In this document: piece after piece, positions 22,057-30,232 of the stretch
How the letters are laid out: each line of letters starts with the position of its first letter
How positions within the stretch are numbered: the stretch's first letter is position 1
Assembly (NCBI GenBank): GCA_026129185.1
Contig: JAHCIO010000015.1
Location: 33,843 to 97,842, forward strand
Source: Promineifilum sp019695075
Lineage (GTDB): Bacteria > Chloroflexota > Anaerolineae > Promineifilales > Promineifilaceae
Length of the DNA stretch: 64,000 bases
Direction of reading: 5' to 3'
Made by a program: the position numbers and the translations under genes
The notes under the pieces: generated by a model
Seen by the model: only the letters and a program-made list of their open reading frames with translations
Told to the model about the DNA's origin: nothing
Databases searched by the model: none

Positions 22057-22460
22057 TGCCGTTTATTGACACCGACATCTTCATCCGGCACCTCATGGCC
22101 GATGATCCGGTTCAGTCGCCCGCTTGCCTGGCGCTGTTCCAGGCGATTGAGCGGGAGGAGCTGACTGTTTGGACATCGCACCTCGTTGTCGCCGAGATCG
22201 TCTTCGTGCTAAGCCGGGTCTATCGGCTGGAGCGGGCGGACATCCGCGATATCGTCCTGCCACTCCTCTCGCTGCCGAATATCAAGCTTGCCCAAAAGCA
22301 GCTCTTCGCGCAGGTATTTGACCTCTACGCGACCCTGCCCATCGACTACGTCGATGCCTATCACGCTGCCCTTCTTCTGAACCGCGACGCTGTTTCTCTT
22401 TATAGCTTCGATGCTGATTTCGACCGCGTGCCGGGGCTGCGGCGTCAGGAGCCGTCGTAA
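22053..22460 (+). CDS. vapC: PIN-domain ribonuclease toxin (VapC family)
   Basis: 135 residues. PIN-domain acidic positions are visible: FIDTDIFIRHL (first Asp), VVAEIVFVL (Glu), DYVDAYHAALL (Asp) and YSFDADFDRV (Asp). It should be a Mg-dependent endoribonuclease held in check by the upstream AbrB-type protein. Complete and apparently intact. Confidence 0.9.
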   Translation: MMPFIDTDIFIRHLMADDPVQSPACLALFQAIEREELTVWTSHLVVAEIVFVLSRVYRLERADIRDIVLPLLSLPNIKLAQKQLFAQVFDLYATLPIDYVDAYHAALLLNRDAVSLYSFDADFDRVPGLRRQEPS

Positions 22461-22580
22461 CCGCAAACGCAATGAAGTGGACCTTGGAATCGCCGAGCGC
22501 TAACGACTGCTGGATTCATTAACACGTCGCCCCACCCGCATCCGAGGATGCGGACTCCGCTATGCACCACCCGCCACCCG
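22461..22580. repeat. Intergenic patch with GGATGCGGACTCCGC and CACCCGCC-type repeats
   Basis: CGCATCCGAGGATGCGGACT at about 22539 matches the CGGAGTCCGC/ATGCGG repeat inside the gene at 58.0-58.1 kb. Repeated CCACCCGC units follow and run into the 3' end of the next gene. No gene is seen in this gap. Confidence 0.45.
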
Positions 22581-23831
22581 CTACTCGCCACCCGCCGCCG
22601 GTCGCTCGTCGCTTGCCGGCCTCAGCCACACGCTGACGTGCTCCGGCTCCATCGTCTCCTGAATCACCCGCACCAGCTCGGCCGTCAGCCGGTCGAGGTC
22701 GGTTTCGTCCCGCGCGGTGGCGGCGAAGCCTTGCAGCACTTGGGCCGCGTTGTACTTGCGGCGGTAGAAGCGGCGGTCGATCCAGGCCTGCACGCGGTGG
22801 CGCAAGGGTAGGAAGAGGGCGGCGATGAGCAGGGTCGAAAGAACGGTTGCCGGCGTAGAGTTGCCGGTCAATGGAGTAACGAGACGTTGCAGAACAATGA
22901 TGCTGCCGAAGTAAACAAGCAATAGCAGACCGGTTAGAATGGCATAACTGACCGTCCGACGAATGACGAGGTCAATGTCCCAGAGCTTGTAGCGGGCGAT
23001 AGTCACGGCCAGGATGACGCCCGGCAGCGCCTGCCAGGCCATGTAACTAATGACGGAGTAGGTCAGGCGCGGATTCGACTCGTCGACAATCCCGGCCCCG
23101 TCTATGAGGACTTTGATCATTGACGGGATCACGAGCATGGCGAAGCCAAAGACGAGGAACTTAACCTGCTGCTGCTCGTGATGGGTGGCGTGTCGGTAGC
23201 GCCAGGCAAGGGAAACCACCGCCCCAAGCATCAGGATCAGGGGGACTATCAGGATGGCAGTAGAGAGTTGATCTGTGTAGGCGGCCACGCGGGCACTATA
23301 CAGGGGATTTGGAGAGGAGCCGGCGCCGTATACCTCAGATGGAATGAACACCGTGAGAGTGAGAACCGCCAGACCCATCACGACCAGAACACCAACAAAC
23401 AAGGGTAGCCTGAACCGTGCTGGAACAACTCGACCGGTTGGAAACGTATAGAGCAAGATGACCAGCGCCGAAAAGCCGACGCCGAAGAAGTACCACTGGT
23501 AGAGGAGGGTCATCAGCATAGAGACAGTGGGCATTCCCCAATCAATCGGCTGCGACCAGCCCAGGACGCCCACGCCCCAAAGGAGCAGCAGCGGCCCGCA
23601 GGCATTGTCCGGCACGCGGCGCATCACAAACAGGGCAATACCGATTGTGAACAGCCCATTCAAGGCTGATAGCCAGCGCCCGACCACTGTCGCGCCCGAG
23701 GTAAAGATGCCCGGCGCAGTGGGTGTCAATAACAGCCCGGCCAGGATGACGGCCGCGTAGACCAGCGCCGGGATAGCAGCCCAGCGCAGAAGCCGGTTCA
23801 TGCGATCTCCGGCAGGTTTTGAATCGGCCAT
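22581..23831 (-). CDS. Multi-helix membrane protein with sensor-kinase-like C-terminal region (paralog of 13835)
   Basis: About 416 residues from ATG 23831, with Met80 of the longer frame as an alternative start. Around nine hydrophobic helices, then the signature KLWDIDLVIRRTVSYAIL, RHRVQAWIDRRFYRRKY, DETDLDRLTAELVRVIQETM and EHVSVWLRP. No kinase or output domain follows. The C-terminal tail (ASDERPAAGGE) is encoded by repeat sequence. The paralog at 13835-15127 and the fragment just upstream share the same C-terminal block. Function unknown; a membrane sensor or scaffold is possible. Confidence 0.78.
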   Translation of the reverse strand: MADSKPAGDRMNRLLRWAAIPALVYAAVILAGLLLTPTAPGIFTSGATVVGRWLSALNGLFTIGIALFVMRRVPDNACGPLLLLWGVGVLGWSQPIDWGMPTVSMLMTLLYQWYFFGVGFSALVILLYTFPTGRVVPARFRLPLFVGVLVVMGLAVLTLTVFIPSEVYGAGSSPNPLYSARVAAYTDQLSTAILIVPLILMLGAVVSLAWRYRHATHHEQQQVKFLVFGFAMLVIPSMIKVLIDGAGIVDESNPRLTYSVISYMAWQALPGVILAVTIARYKLWDIDLVIRRTVSYAILTGLLLLVYFGSIIVLQRLVTPLTGNSTPATVLSTLLIAALFLPLRHRVQAWIDRRFYRRKYNAAQVLQGFAATARDETDLDRLTAELVRVIQETMEPEHVSVWLRPASDERPAAGGE

Positions 23832-23836
23832 ATCGT

Positions 23837-24082
23837 TCACGCGTTTCGATAAGGTTTGGTGTTGGCAGTCTGTCGTCGGTCTTCCGTCGGCCTCAGCCAG
23901 ATGCTCACAAACTCCGGTTCCATCGTCTCCTGAATGACCCGCACCAGTTCGGCCGTCAGCCGGTCGAGGTCGGTCTCGTCCCGCGCGGTGGCGGCGAAGC
24001 CCTCCAACACCCAGAAGACACGGGCGACGCGCAACCATCGTGGCGGACGGTCAGCAGACGATTCAAGCCCTTCAGCAGTCAT
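23837..24082 (-). pseudogene. C-terminal fragment of a third membrane sensor-like paralog
   Basis: About 40 codons (23890-24010) repeat the paralog signature: GFAATARDETDLDRLTAELV then VIQETMEPEFVSIWLRP. The DNA resembles the 3' end of the gene at 22.6 kb at close to 90% by eye. The transmembrane part is missing, and the tail TEDRRQTANTKP comes from a repeat. It is best read as the leftover of a tandem duplication followed by deletion. Confidence 0.65.
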
Positions 24083-24387
24083 ACTACCCAGTATAGAGGC
24101 CGATCGTCTCCTGATCGTTACGAACTCTCGCGGCCGTACTACCAAGTCTCTCTGGATTATGAGCAAATTCGCAGGGCGTGAGGAATCGGCTAAGATAGCA
24201 ATCCTGTAAGTACCTTTGTAAGGTTCGGTCTATACAATGTGTACTAGGGCATTCTGTGCTGCCGGAGTGCCCCGTTACCCACCATCGTCGCGTTGCCTCT
24301 TCGTTGCGTTTCGCCGGAGGGGACGCTCGGCGATGGATTGGGCCAGTCAACTTCCCAATATCTTAGTGGATTGGAGGAATTCCCCAA
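24083..24387. other. Intergenic region upstream of the 5'-nucleotidase
   Basis: About 300 nt with lower GC. I see GGAGG at about 24374 serving the nucleotidase start, and no convincing -35/-10 pair at normal spacing. No gene seen. Confidence 0.4.
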
Positions 24388-26088
24388 ATGAACGTGCGTT
24401 CTCTGCGTCGTTTCCTTCCCCTGGTGCTCGTGGCCGTGGCGATGGTGTTGCTCGTCCTCACCATCGGGCCGGCCGCGGCCGGCCCCTCCCCGGAGGGGCG
24501 GATGGTTCCCATCCAAATCCTGGCCGTCAATGACTTCCACGGCGCTCTCTTGCCGCCCGGCACGATCGCGACGCCCACCGGCAACGTCCCTGCCGGCGGC
24601 GCTGAGTACCTGGCCACGTGGATCAAGACCCTGAAGGCCACCAACCCCAAGACCGTCGTCGTCTCGGCCGGCGACATGATCGGCGCCAGCCCGATCCTGT
24701 CGGCTCTGTTCCACGACGAGCCGAGCATTGAGACCTTCAATGAGATTGGCCTGGACTTCAATGCCGTTGGCAACCACGAGTTCGACGAGGGCCTGACCGA
24801 ACTGCTGCGCATGCAGAAGGGCGGCTGCCACCCGGTCGACGGCTGCGCGGACGGCGATCCCTTTGGGGGCGCGGACTTCCGCTATCTGGCCGCTAACGTG
24901 TTCTATGAGGGCACGAACCGGACGATCTTCCCGCCCTACGGCATTCGCACCTTCAGTGGCATCAAGGTCGCCTTCATCGGCATGACCCTCGAGGGCACGC
25001 CGCTCATCGTCTCCCCGTCCGGTGTTGCCGGCCTGGAGTTCAAGGATGAGGCCGACACGGTCAACCGTCTGGCGAACCTGCTCAAGAAGCGTGGCGTTCA
25101 GGCGATCGTTGTACTCGTCCACGAAGGTGGCTTCAACTCCGTCGGCACGGAGTACAATGCCTGCCCCGGCATCTCCGGCCCGATTGTCGACATCGTTGAG
25201 CGGACGACGGATGAGGTTGACCTGTTCATCACCGGCCATACTCATCAGGCTTACAACTGCGTCATCGACGGCCGCGTCGTCACCAGCGCCGCCTCCAATG
25301 GTCGCCTCGTGACCCGCATCAACATGGAAGTGAGCCGCAAGACGAAGGACGTCACCTCGGTCACGGCCGAGAACATCATCGTCACCCAGAACGTGGCCAA
25401 GGACCCGGCCATCACCGCGCTCATTGCCAAGTATGACGCCGTTGCCGCGCCGCTGCGCAACCGCATTATCGGCTCTATCACCGGCGACATCACCCGCGCC
25501 GCCACCCGCGGCGAGGAGTCGAGCGTCGGCCGTCTCGTGGCCGACGCCCAACTGGATGCGACCAACGACGCCAACAATGGCAACGCCGTGATCGCCTTCA
25601 TGAACGCCGGCGGTCTGCGCGAGGACTTCATCTACAGCGAGATCACTGGCACGGAGCAGCCCGGCGAAGTTACCTTCGGCGAGATGTTCCAGGTGCAGCC
25701 GTTCGGCAACAGCCTGGTGACGATGGACATAACCGGCGCGCAGATCGAGACGCTGCTGGAGCAGCAATGGTCGACGCAGCCGAACCCCGGCGGCAAGCTG
25801 CTGCAAGTCTCCGAGGGCTTCACCTACGCCTACAGCCAGAGTGCGCCCATAGGTGACAAGGTCGATCCGGCCAGCATCAAGCTCAATGGCGTGACCATCG
25901 ATCCGAACGCGACCTATCGCGTGACGGTTAACAGCTTCCTGGCCGACGGCGGTGACGGCTTCGCCGTGCTGCGCGAGGGCACGAACCGTCTGGGTGGCGC
26001 TGTGGACACCGATGCGCTTGAGGCCTACTTCGCGGCCCACTCGCCCGTGTCGCCCGTCCTGACGCCGCGCATTACCATTCTGCCGTAA
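24388..26088 (+). CDS. Secreted 5'-nucleotidase / UDP-sugar hydrolase family phosphoesterase
   Basis: 566 residues, signal peptide 1 to about 31 (ends PAAAG). The N-terminal metallophosphatase domain has the metal motifs VNDFHG, SAGDMIGASP, GNHEFDEG, LVHEGG and ITGHTHQAYN. The C-terminal 5_nucleotid_C domain has RLVADAQLDAT, MNAGGLREDF, FGNSLVTMDITG and FLADGGDGF. Extracellular members dephosphorylate nucleotides, releasing nucleosides and phosphate. All motifs are intact. It converges on the carboxyltransferase gene at 26197, and two hairpins lie between them. Confidence 0.93.
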   Translation: MNVRSLRRFLPLVLVAVAMVLLVLTIGPAAAGPSPEGRMVPIQILAVNDFHGALLPPGTIATPTGNVPAGGAEYLATWIKTLKATNPKTVVVSAGDMIGASPILSALFHDEPSIETFNEIGLDFNAVGNHEFDEGLTELLRMQKGGCHPVDGCADGDPFGGADFRYLAANVFYEGTNRTIFPPYGIRTFSGIKVAFIGMTLEGTPLIVSPSGVAGLEFKDEADTVNRLANLLKKRGVQAIVVLVHEGGFNSVGTEYNACPGISGPIVDIVERTTDEVDLFITGHTHQAYNCVIDGRVVTSAASNGRLVTRINMEVSRKTKDVTSVTAENIIVTQNVAKDPAITALIAKYDAVAAPLRNRIIGSITGDITRAATRGEESSVGRLVADAQLDATNDANNGNAVIAFMNAGGLREDFIYSEITGTEQPGEVTFGEMFQVQPFGNSLVTMDITGAQIETLLEQQWSTQPNPGGKLLQVSEGFTYAYSQSAPIGDKVDPASIKLNGVTIDPNATYRVTVNSFLADGGDGFAVLREGTNRLGGAVDTDALEAYFAAHSPVSPVLTPRITILP

Positions 26089-26098
26089 CGTCTAGCCT

Positions 26099-26150
26099 CC
26101 CCTAGACCTCAGAGGTCGGGCCGCAGGGCCTTAGAGACCTCTGAGGTCTA
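26099..26150. repeat. CCTCAGAGGTC / GACCTCTGAGG hairpin repeat
   Basis: AGACCTCAGAGGTC on the left and AGAGACCTCTGAGGTCT on the right around a short G/C-rich middle. Each arm is itself palindromic. Confidence 0.6.
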
Positions 26151-26160
26151 ACCCATAACC

Positions 26161-26199
26161 AAAGCGCCGGAAGCCACAAGTGGTTTCCGGCGCTTTCTA
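26161..26199. terminator. Bidirectional terminator between convergent genes
   Basis: Stem AAAGCGCCGGAAGCCAC paired with GTGGTTTCCGGCGCTTT across an AAG loop, with an A-run on one side and a T-run on the other. It overlaps the stop codon of the minus-strand carboxyltransferase gene at 26197. Confidence 0.75.
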
Positions 26200-27810
26200 C
26201 ATCCGAAAGACGCCATAACGCGGCGGCCCACTGCTGACATAATCCACGTTATGGGCCACCGACAGGCCAACGCTCAGGGCCATGCGCGTGTCGCGCGGGT
26301 CAAGAATGCCGTCGTCCCACAGGCGGGCGGTGGCGTAGTAGGGCGACGACTCGGCCTCGAACTTCTGCCGGGTCATCATCTGCATCATGGCAATCTGGTT
26401 GGCGTCGGGCGCGATGCCGCGCTTGCGGGCCTGCTCCTCCTGGACAATAGCCAGCACGCCGGCGGCCTGCTCGCCGCCCATGACGGCCACGCGGCTGTTG
26501 GGCCAGGCCCACAGGAAGCGCGGGTCCAGCGCCCGGCCGCACATGGCGTAGTTGCCCGCGCCGTAGCTGCCGCCGACGATGACCGTGAATTGCGGCACGG
26601 TCGAGGTAGCCACGGCGTTGAGCATCTTGCTGCCATGCTTGATGATGCCGCCCTGCTCCGCCCGCGCGCCGACCATGAAGCCGGTGATGTTCTGCAGGTA
26701 GATCAGCGGTGTCCGCGTCTGGTTGCATAGCTGGATGAACTGGGCGGCCTTGTTGGCGCTGTCGCTGAACAGCACGCCGTTGTTGCCCAGGATGCCCACC
26801 GGCCAGCCGTCGAGGTGGGCGTGGCCACAGACCAGCGTCGCGCCATAGTCGGGCTTGAACTCCAGAAAGCGCGAGCCATCCACCAGCCGGGCGACGATCT
26901 CGCGCACATCATAGGGGATGCGTGGATCGGCGGGGATGATGCCCAGCAGTTCGTCGGGGTCATAGGCCGGCGGCTCCGGCGCGACGCGGTGGGCCAGGGC
27001 GGCGGCTGGCTTGGCCCGCGGCAGCTGGGCGACAATGAGCCGGCCGAGGCGCAGCGCGTCGGCGTCGTCCTCGGCGGTGTAGTCGCTCAGGCCGGAGGTG
27101 TGGGCGTGCATGGCCGCGCCGCCGAGCGTCTCGTCGTCGCTCTCTTCGCCGATGGCCATGCGCACCAGCGGCGGCCCGCCCAGATAGACGGCCGCCCGCC
27201 CGCGCACCATGACCACGTAGTCGCTCATGCCGGGGATGTAGGCCCCGCCGGCGGTGGATGAGCCGAAGACCAGCGACACCTGGGGGATGCCCGCGGCCGA
27301 CAGCCGGGCCTGATTGGCAAACGTCCGCCCGCCAAGGATGAAGACCTCGTCCTGGTAGAGCAGGTTGGCCCCGGCCGACTCGACCAGGGAGATGCATGGC
27401 AACCGGTTCTCGAAGGCGATTTGCTGGGCGCGCAACGTCTTTTGCAGCGTCATCGGGTAGACCGCGCCGCCCTTGACCGTGGCGTCGTTGGCGAAGAGCA
27501 GGCACTCCACGCCGCTGACGAGGCCAATGCCGATGATCTGCGACGCGGCCGGCGACTCGCCGTTGTACATCCCCTCGGCCGCCAGCGGCGAAAGCTCCAG
27601 GAAGGGCGTGGCCGGGTCGAGCAGCAGCTCCACCCGCTCGCGCGGCAGCAGCTTGCCGGCGGCGCGGAACTTGGCCGCGCCGCGCTCGCCGCCGCCGGCG
27701 CGGGCCTTGGCCTGCCGCTCGCTCAACTCATCCACCAGCGCCAGCATGGCGGCGCGGTTGGCGGCGAAGTTGTCGGAGTGCGTAGAGAGAATAGATTTGA
27801 GAACGTGCAT
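26197..27810 (-). CDS. mccB: Acyl-CoA carboxylase carboxyltransferase subunit, methylcrotonyl-CoA carboxylase beta type
   Basis: 537 residues. Two crotonase-fold halves: LVESAGANLLYQDEVFILGG and SSTAGGAYIPGMSDY in the first, LQNITGFMVGARAEQGGIIK, GGSYGAGNYAMCGRA and FLWAWPNSRVAVMGGEQAA in the second. The GGSYGAGNYAMCGRA and AVMGGEQAA patterns point to methylcrotonyl-CoA (or geranyl-CoA) carboxylase beta. It would work with the alpha subunit at 15124-17118. It is the last step visible here for leucine-type breakdown, downstream of an acyl-CoA dehydrogenase. Confidence 0.93.
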   Translation of the reverse strand: MHVLKSILSTHSDNFAANRAAMLALVDELSERQAKARAGGGERGAAKFRAAGKLLPRERVELLLDPATPFLELSPLAAEGMYNGESPAASQIIGIGLVSGVECLLFANDATVKGGAVYPMTLQKTLRAQQIAFENRLPCISLVESAGANLLYQDEVFILGGRTFANQARLSAAGIPQVSLVFGSSTAGGAYIPGMSDYVVMVRGRAAVYLGGPPLVRMAIGEESDDETLGGAAMHAHTSGLSDYTAEDDADALRLGRLIVAQLPRAKPAAALAHRVAPEPPAYDPDELLGIIPADPRIPYDVREIVARLVDGSRFLEFKPDYGATLVCGHAHLDGWPVGILGNNGVLFSDSANKAAQFIQLCNQTRTPLIYLQNITGFMVGARAEQGGIIKHGSKMLNAVATSTVPQFTVIVGGSYGAGNYAMCGRALDPRFLWAWPNSRVAVMGGEQAAGVLAIVQEEQARKRGIAPDANQIAMMQMMTRQKFEAESSPYYATARLWDDGILDPRDTRMALSVGLSVAHNVDYVSSGPPRYGVFRM

Positions 27811-27834
27811 TGTCCAAGTACTCGGTCTTAACCG

Positions 27835-28824
27835 CTAAACGTTTGCGCTTGATCTCGAAAGTATTCGCAGTAAACGTTTGAGAAGTACAACCTGTGCCTG
27901 TACAAGCTCATCATCCAACTCTGTTGCTCTGCGTGTTTCGACAAGTGGGTGAATGAGGTTGCGATAGTCACGCAGAATATCGGCCTGGCGTTTTGTATCT
28001 TCATCGATTAGCTTACACAAGTGGGCTACAGCTATGAGTTCCCAAAGCTTCCAATCTTCTATTTGCTTCTGGCTTTTGGGGAATTGGCGCGAATAGGTTG
28101 CTACAGCATTTAGTTCAATATCTTTCAATACTGACACCAGCGTTGCTTCCATAATTGAGCCACACAAGATTAGTGCACTCTTTCGGGCGTTGATGTCAAT
28201 AAGCTTAGATAGCTCTTGATAATCTCGTGCTAGTAGCACCCTCAAATCCAAAGACGTGATGAAGTCCCAAGTTTGTTCGGGTAAGTTAGAGCTAGGAGAA
28301 ATCTGTAACAACTCAGCTTCAATGAGAAGCGCCCTTGCAGCCTGTATGTTTTTAAGTGCTTCCTGGAGGTCTTCAATATCGGCACTAAACATCACAATGG
28401 CGAGTGCGCTCCTTTCCGTTTTTTCATCTGCAAGTACAGAGGCGGTAGAAGTGGCATACGTAAGGATGCCGTCATCTAGTTGAGCATGCATACGTTCTAG
28501 TCTACGTATCGAGGTACGAATATCTATAGTCTCTTTTATAGGCTGCCAATTAAGGAAGCGTACTAATATAGAGGCGTTGCGAGTAGAGAGGTATTGCAGT
28601 GATTTTCTAATAGCTAAGCATTGCTTCCGACAATCATCTAGGAGATCAGTATATCTTTTTAATTCTACAAATATTGCAAGTCCGGTATCAGTGCCTGCCT
28701 TTCCTACGGAAATTGCTTGGTGCGTTAATGAGGAATCTAACCTGCTTAAACGCTTGATTGCCTCGTCCAATTCGAACATGGCACTGGCGAGCCCGCTTTG
28801 AAGTAAGTACTTGTCTGCTGGCAT
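27835..28824 (-). CDS. HEPN-like helical protein, possible defense or abortive-infection factor
   Basis: 329 residues, clearly lower GC than neighbouring core genes and with rarer codons (ATA, TTA, AGA), which suggests transfer. Mostly alpha-helical with no membrane segments. The C-terminal third reads ARKSALILCGSIMEATLVSV, WELIAVAHLCKLIDEDT, then RDYRNLIHPLVETRRATELD. This resembles HEPN/DUF4145-like domains: the RDYRNLIH stretch fits the RX4-6H form of HEPN ribonucleases. I cannot name a family with certainty. It stands between a carboxyltransferase gene and a toxin-antitoxin cluster, all on the minus strand. Confidence 0.65.
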   Translation of the reverse strand: MPADKYLLQSGLASAMFELDEAIKRLSRLDSSLTHQAISVGKAGTDTGLAIFVELKRYTDLLDDCRKQCLAIRKSLQYLSTRNASILVRFLNWQPIKETIDIRTSIRRLERMHAQLDDGILTYATSTASVLADEKTERSALAIVMFSADIEDLQEALKNIQAARALLIEAELLQISPSSNLPEQTWDFITSLDLRVLLARDYQELSKLIDINARKSALILCGSIMEATLVSVLKDIELNAVATYSRQFPKSQKQIEDWKLWELIAVAHLCKLIDEDTKRQADILRDYRNLIHPLVETRRATELDDELVQAQVVLLKRLLRILSRSSANV

Positions 28825-28913
28825 GTGTCTACTACCCTACATGACGTCAAACTCATCACGATAGTGGCGTGTGAAGGTAGTCATATCACGAAAAGGCAGT
28901 TCGAGTATGAGGC

Positions 28914-29129
28914 CTAGTCTTGTTTCCTAGAGCAGTTCCTTATGATTGTGATAACTTTTTCGATTTGCGGTTCCTCGCCAGGTTCCCACCCGTGATACTC
29001 GCGCCGAATTTCCTCTAGCGCGGCGAGACGGGCGCCGGGTGGTTGGGATAGCCAGTATTCAAGGTCGGAGCCTTGCTCGCTGATGCGCATCTTGTGATAG
29101 ACGATGGCGATTTGTCTTGGCTTGTCCAT
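28914..29129 (-). CDS. Small antitoxin-like protein, hypothetical
   Basis: 71 residues from ATG 29129 (AAGGA about 6 nt upstream). Contains SDLEYWLSQPPGARLAALEE then IRREYHGW, a pattern found in small proteins encoded beside nucleotidyltransferase or other toxin genes. Here it follows a HigA-type gene by 7 nt on the same strand and is probably co-transcribed. No partner toxin lies downstream. The biochemical role is unknown. Confidence 0.6.
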   Translation of the reverse strand: MDKPRQIAIVYHKMRISEQGSDLEYWLSQPPGARLAALEEIRREYHGWEPGEEPQIEKVITIIRNCSRKQD

Positions 29130-29136
29130 AATTTCC

Positions 29137-29439
29137 TTACGCCACATAGGGCTGGATTGCGTCAATTACCTCGGCTTCTTCCTGCTGAGCGTGATACAAG
29201 TCCCACCGCAATTGCAGGTTCATCCAGAACCCGGCCGACATGCCGAAGAAACGTGCCAACCGCAGCGCCGTGGCCGGTGTGACGCCGCGCTTGCCATTGA
29301 TGATCTCATTGATGCGCTGGTAAGGAACGTGTATCGCTTCGGCCAACTCACGTTGCGTGAGATTCATGGGCGTCAAGAACTCCTCCAACAACATCTCGCC
29401 AGGGTGGGTAGGCAATCGCCCGGAAGGTAGACGAATCAC
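29137..29439 (-). CDS. higA: HigA-family antitoxin (XRE HTH addiction-module protein)
   Basis: 100 residues. It starts RLPTHPGEMLLEEFLTPMNL, then the helix-turn-helix LTQRELAEAIHVPYQRINEI, then NGKRGVTPATALRLARFFG and a C-terminal WMNLQLRWDLYHAQQ. This is a textbook HigA/VapI antitoxin. No toxin lies directly beside it, so it may act with the HigB-like protein two genes upstream or be an orphan. Confidence 0.88.
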   Translation of the reverse strand: MIRLPSGRLPTHPGEMLLEEFLTPMNLTQRELAEAIHVPYQRINEIINGKRGVTPATALRLARFFGMSAGFWMNLQLRWDLYHAQQEEAEVIDAIQPYVA

Positions 29440-29465
29440 GGCTTTACCAGTAAATGGACTAATTC

Positions 29466-29756
29466 CTAGACTAACTCCATGAACACCTCTGGGTGCTGAT
29501 CTGCAATTCTCAAAAGTGACTTGGCTGGGCCACTCGGCTCCCGACGGCCCTGCTCCCAGTCCTGGATAGTTCGCACACTGACACCCATCAGCCCAGCAAA
29601 TGCGGCTTGCGACAGCTTCAGACGACTTCGTATTTCCTCGGGGGGAGCGTGATGTTTCAATTCACGCATCCGTAAGCCCTGAATTTCGCCACGTTTAAAT
29701 GCTTTGATCTCTCGAATACCTTCGAGAATTTCAAGGCCGATATCACGCTCAGTCAT
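29466..29756 (-). CDS. XRE-family HTH antitoxin (HigA2/NadS type)
   Basis: 96 residues. The C-terminal helix-turn-helix has SRLKLSQAAFAGLMGVSVRT then IQDWEQGRREPSGPAKSLLR. This is the typical antitoxin encoded after a RelE/HigB toxin, and it overlaps that toxin gene (29749-30060) by 8 nt. It probably represses the pair through the palindrome at 30079-30095. Confidence 0.88.
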   Translation of the reverse strand: MTERDIGLEILEGIREIKAFKRGEIQGLRMRELKHHAPPEEIRSRLKLSQAAFAGLMGVSVRTIQDWEQGRREPSGPAKSLLRIADQHPEVFMELV

Positions 29757-30060
29757 GTCCGATTTCCTCCGCGATCTGTTTCAGAATATGGGAAGATATG
29801 TTCTCGCGCTCGTTCTTGCTATACATGGTGAGCAACCAGATTTCATCTTTTGACACACGCCAGTAATAAATCACTCGCAACCCTCCGCTTTTGCCTCGGC
29901 TGGTCATTGCCCAACGCAGCTTTCTGACACCACCTGTACCTTGTACGACTTGGCCTGCATCTGGACGCTCTAGTAGAAACATCTGGAGTCCCAGATACTC
30001 GTCGTCAGTTAAATAACCCACGACACGCTTGGTGAAGGCCGAAGTCTCAATGAAGACCAT
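29749..30060 (-). CDS. higB: RelE/HigB-type toxin
   Basis: 103 residues. It matches the HigB2/RelE-like family: MVFIETSAFTKRVVGYLTDD, KLRWAMTSRGKSGGLRVIYY, and IWLLTMYSKNERENI. Such toxins cleave mRNA on the ribosome. Toxin-first order with the HTH antitoxin next is usual for HigBA. AGGTGG sits 5 nt before ATG 30060, and a consensus promoter with a palindrome precedes it. Confidence 0.88.
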   Translation of the reverse strand: MVFIETSAFTKRVVGYLTDDEYLGLQMFLLERPDAGQVVQGTGGVRKLRWAMTSRGKSGGLRVIYYWRVSKDEIWLLTMYSKNERENISSHILKQIAEEIGHD

Positions 30061-30075
30061 AGAACCACCTCAGTA

Positions 30076-30105
30076 ATTATACGGCATTGCCGTATATCTT
30101 GTCAA
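30076..30105 (-). promoter_or_regulatory. Consensus promoter with palindromic operator for HigBA cluster
   Basis: Minus strand: TTGACA (30100-30105), 18 nt spacer, TATAAT (30076-30081), both perfect consensus. The spacer holds a 17-nt palindrome ATACGGCATTGCCGTAT (30079-30095) that also enters the -10 box. This is an ideal place for antitoxin autorepression. Confidence 0.75.
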
Positions 30106-30232
30106 CCATGCTTGTGCTTGTGGGTGCGATTACTGATGGTGTATGGCAAGAGAGAATCTTTCCTTGGGGCAAGGCGTCTCAGCCTGGTTCTTACACCAGA
30201 AGTAATCGCACCTTGTGCTTGTGGTCTATCAC
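30106..30232. repeat. Inverted repeat with GTGCGATTACT ends
   Basis: About 20-nt arms: GTGCGATTACTGATGGTGTA (30125-30144) and TACACCAGAAGTAATCGCAC (about 30193-30212), separated by about 50 nt. TTGTGCTTGTGG direct repeats flank them outside. This looks like a small mobile or hairpin element; no ORF inside. Confidence 0.55.
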
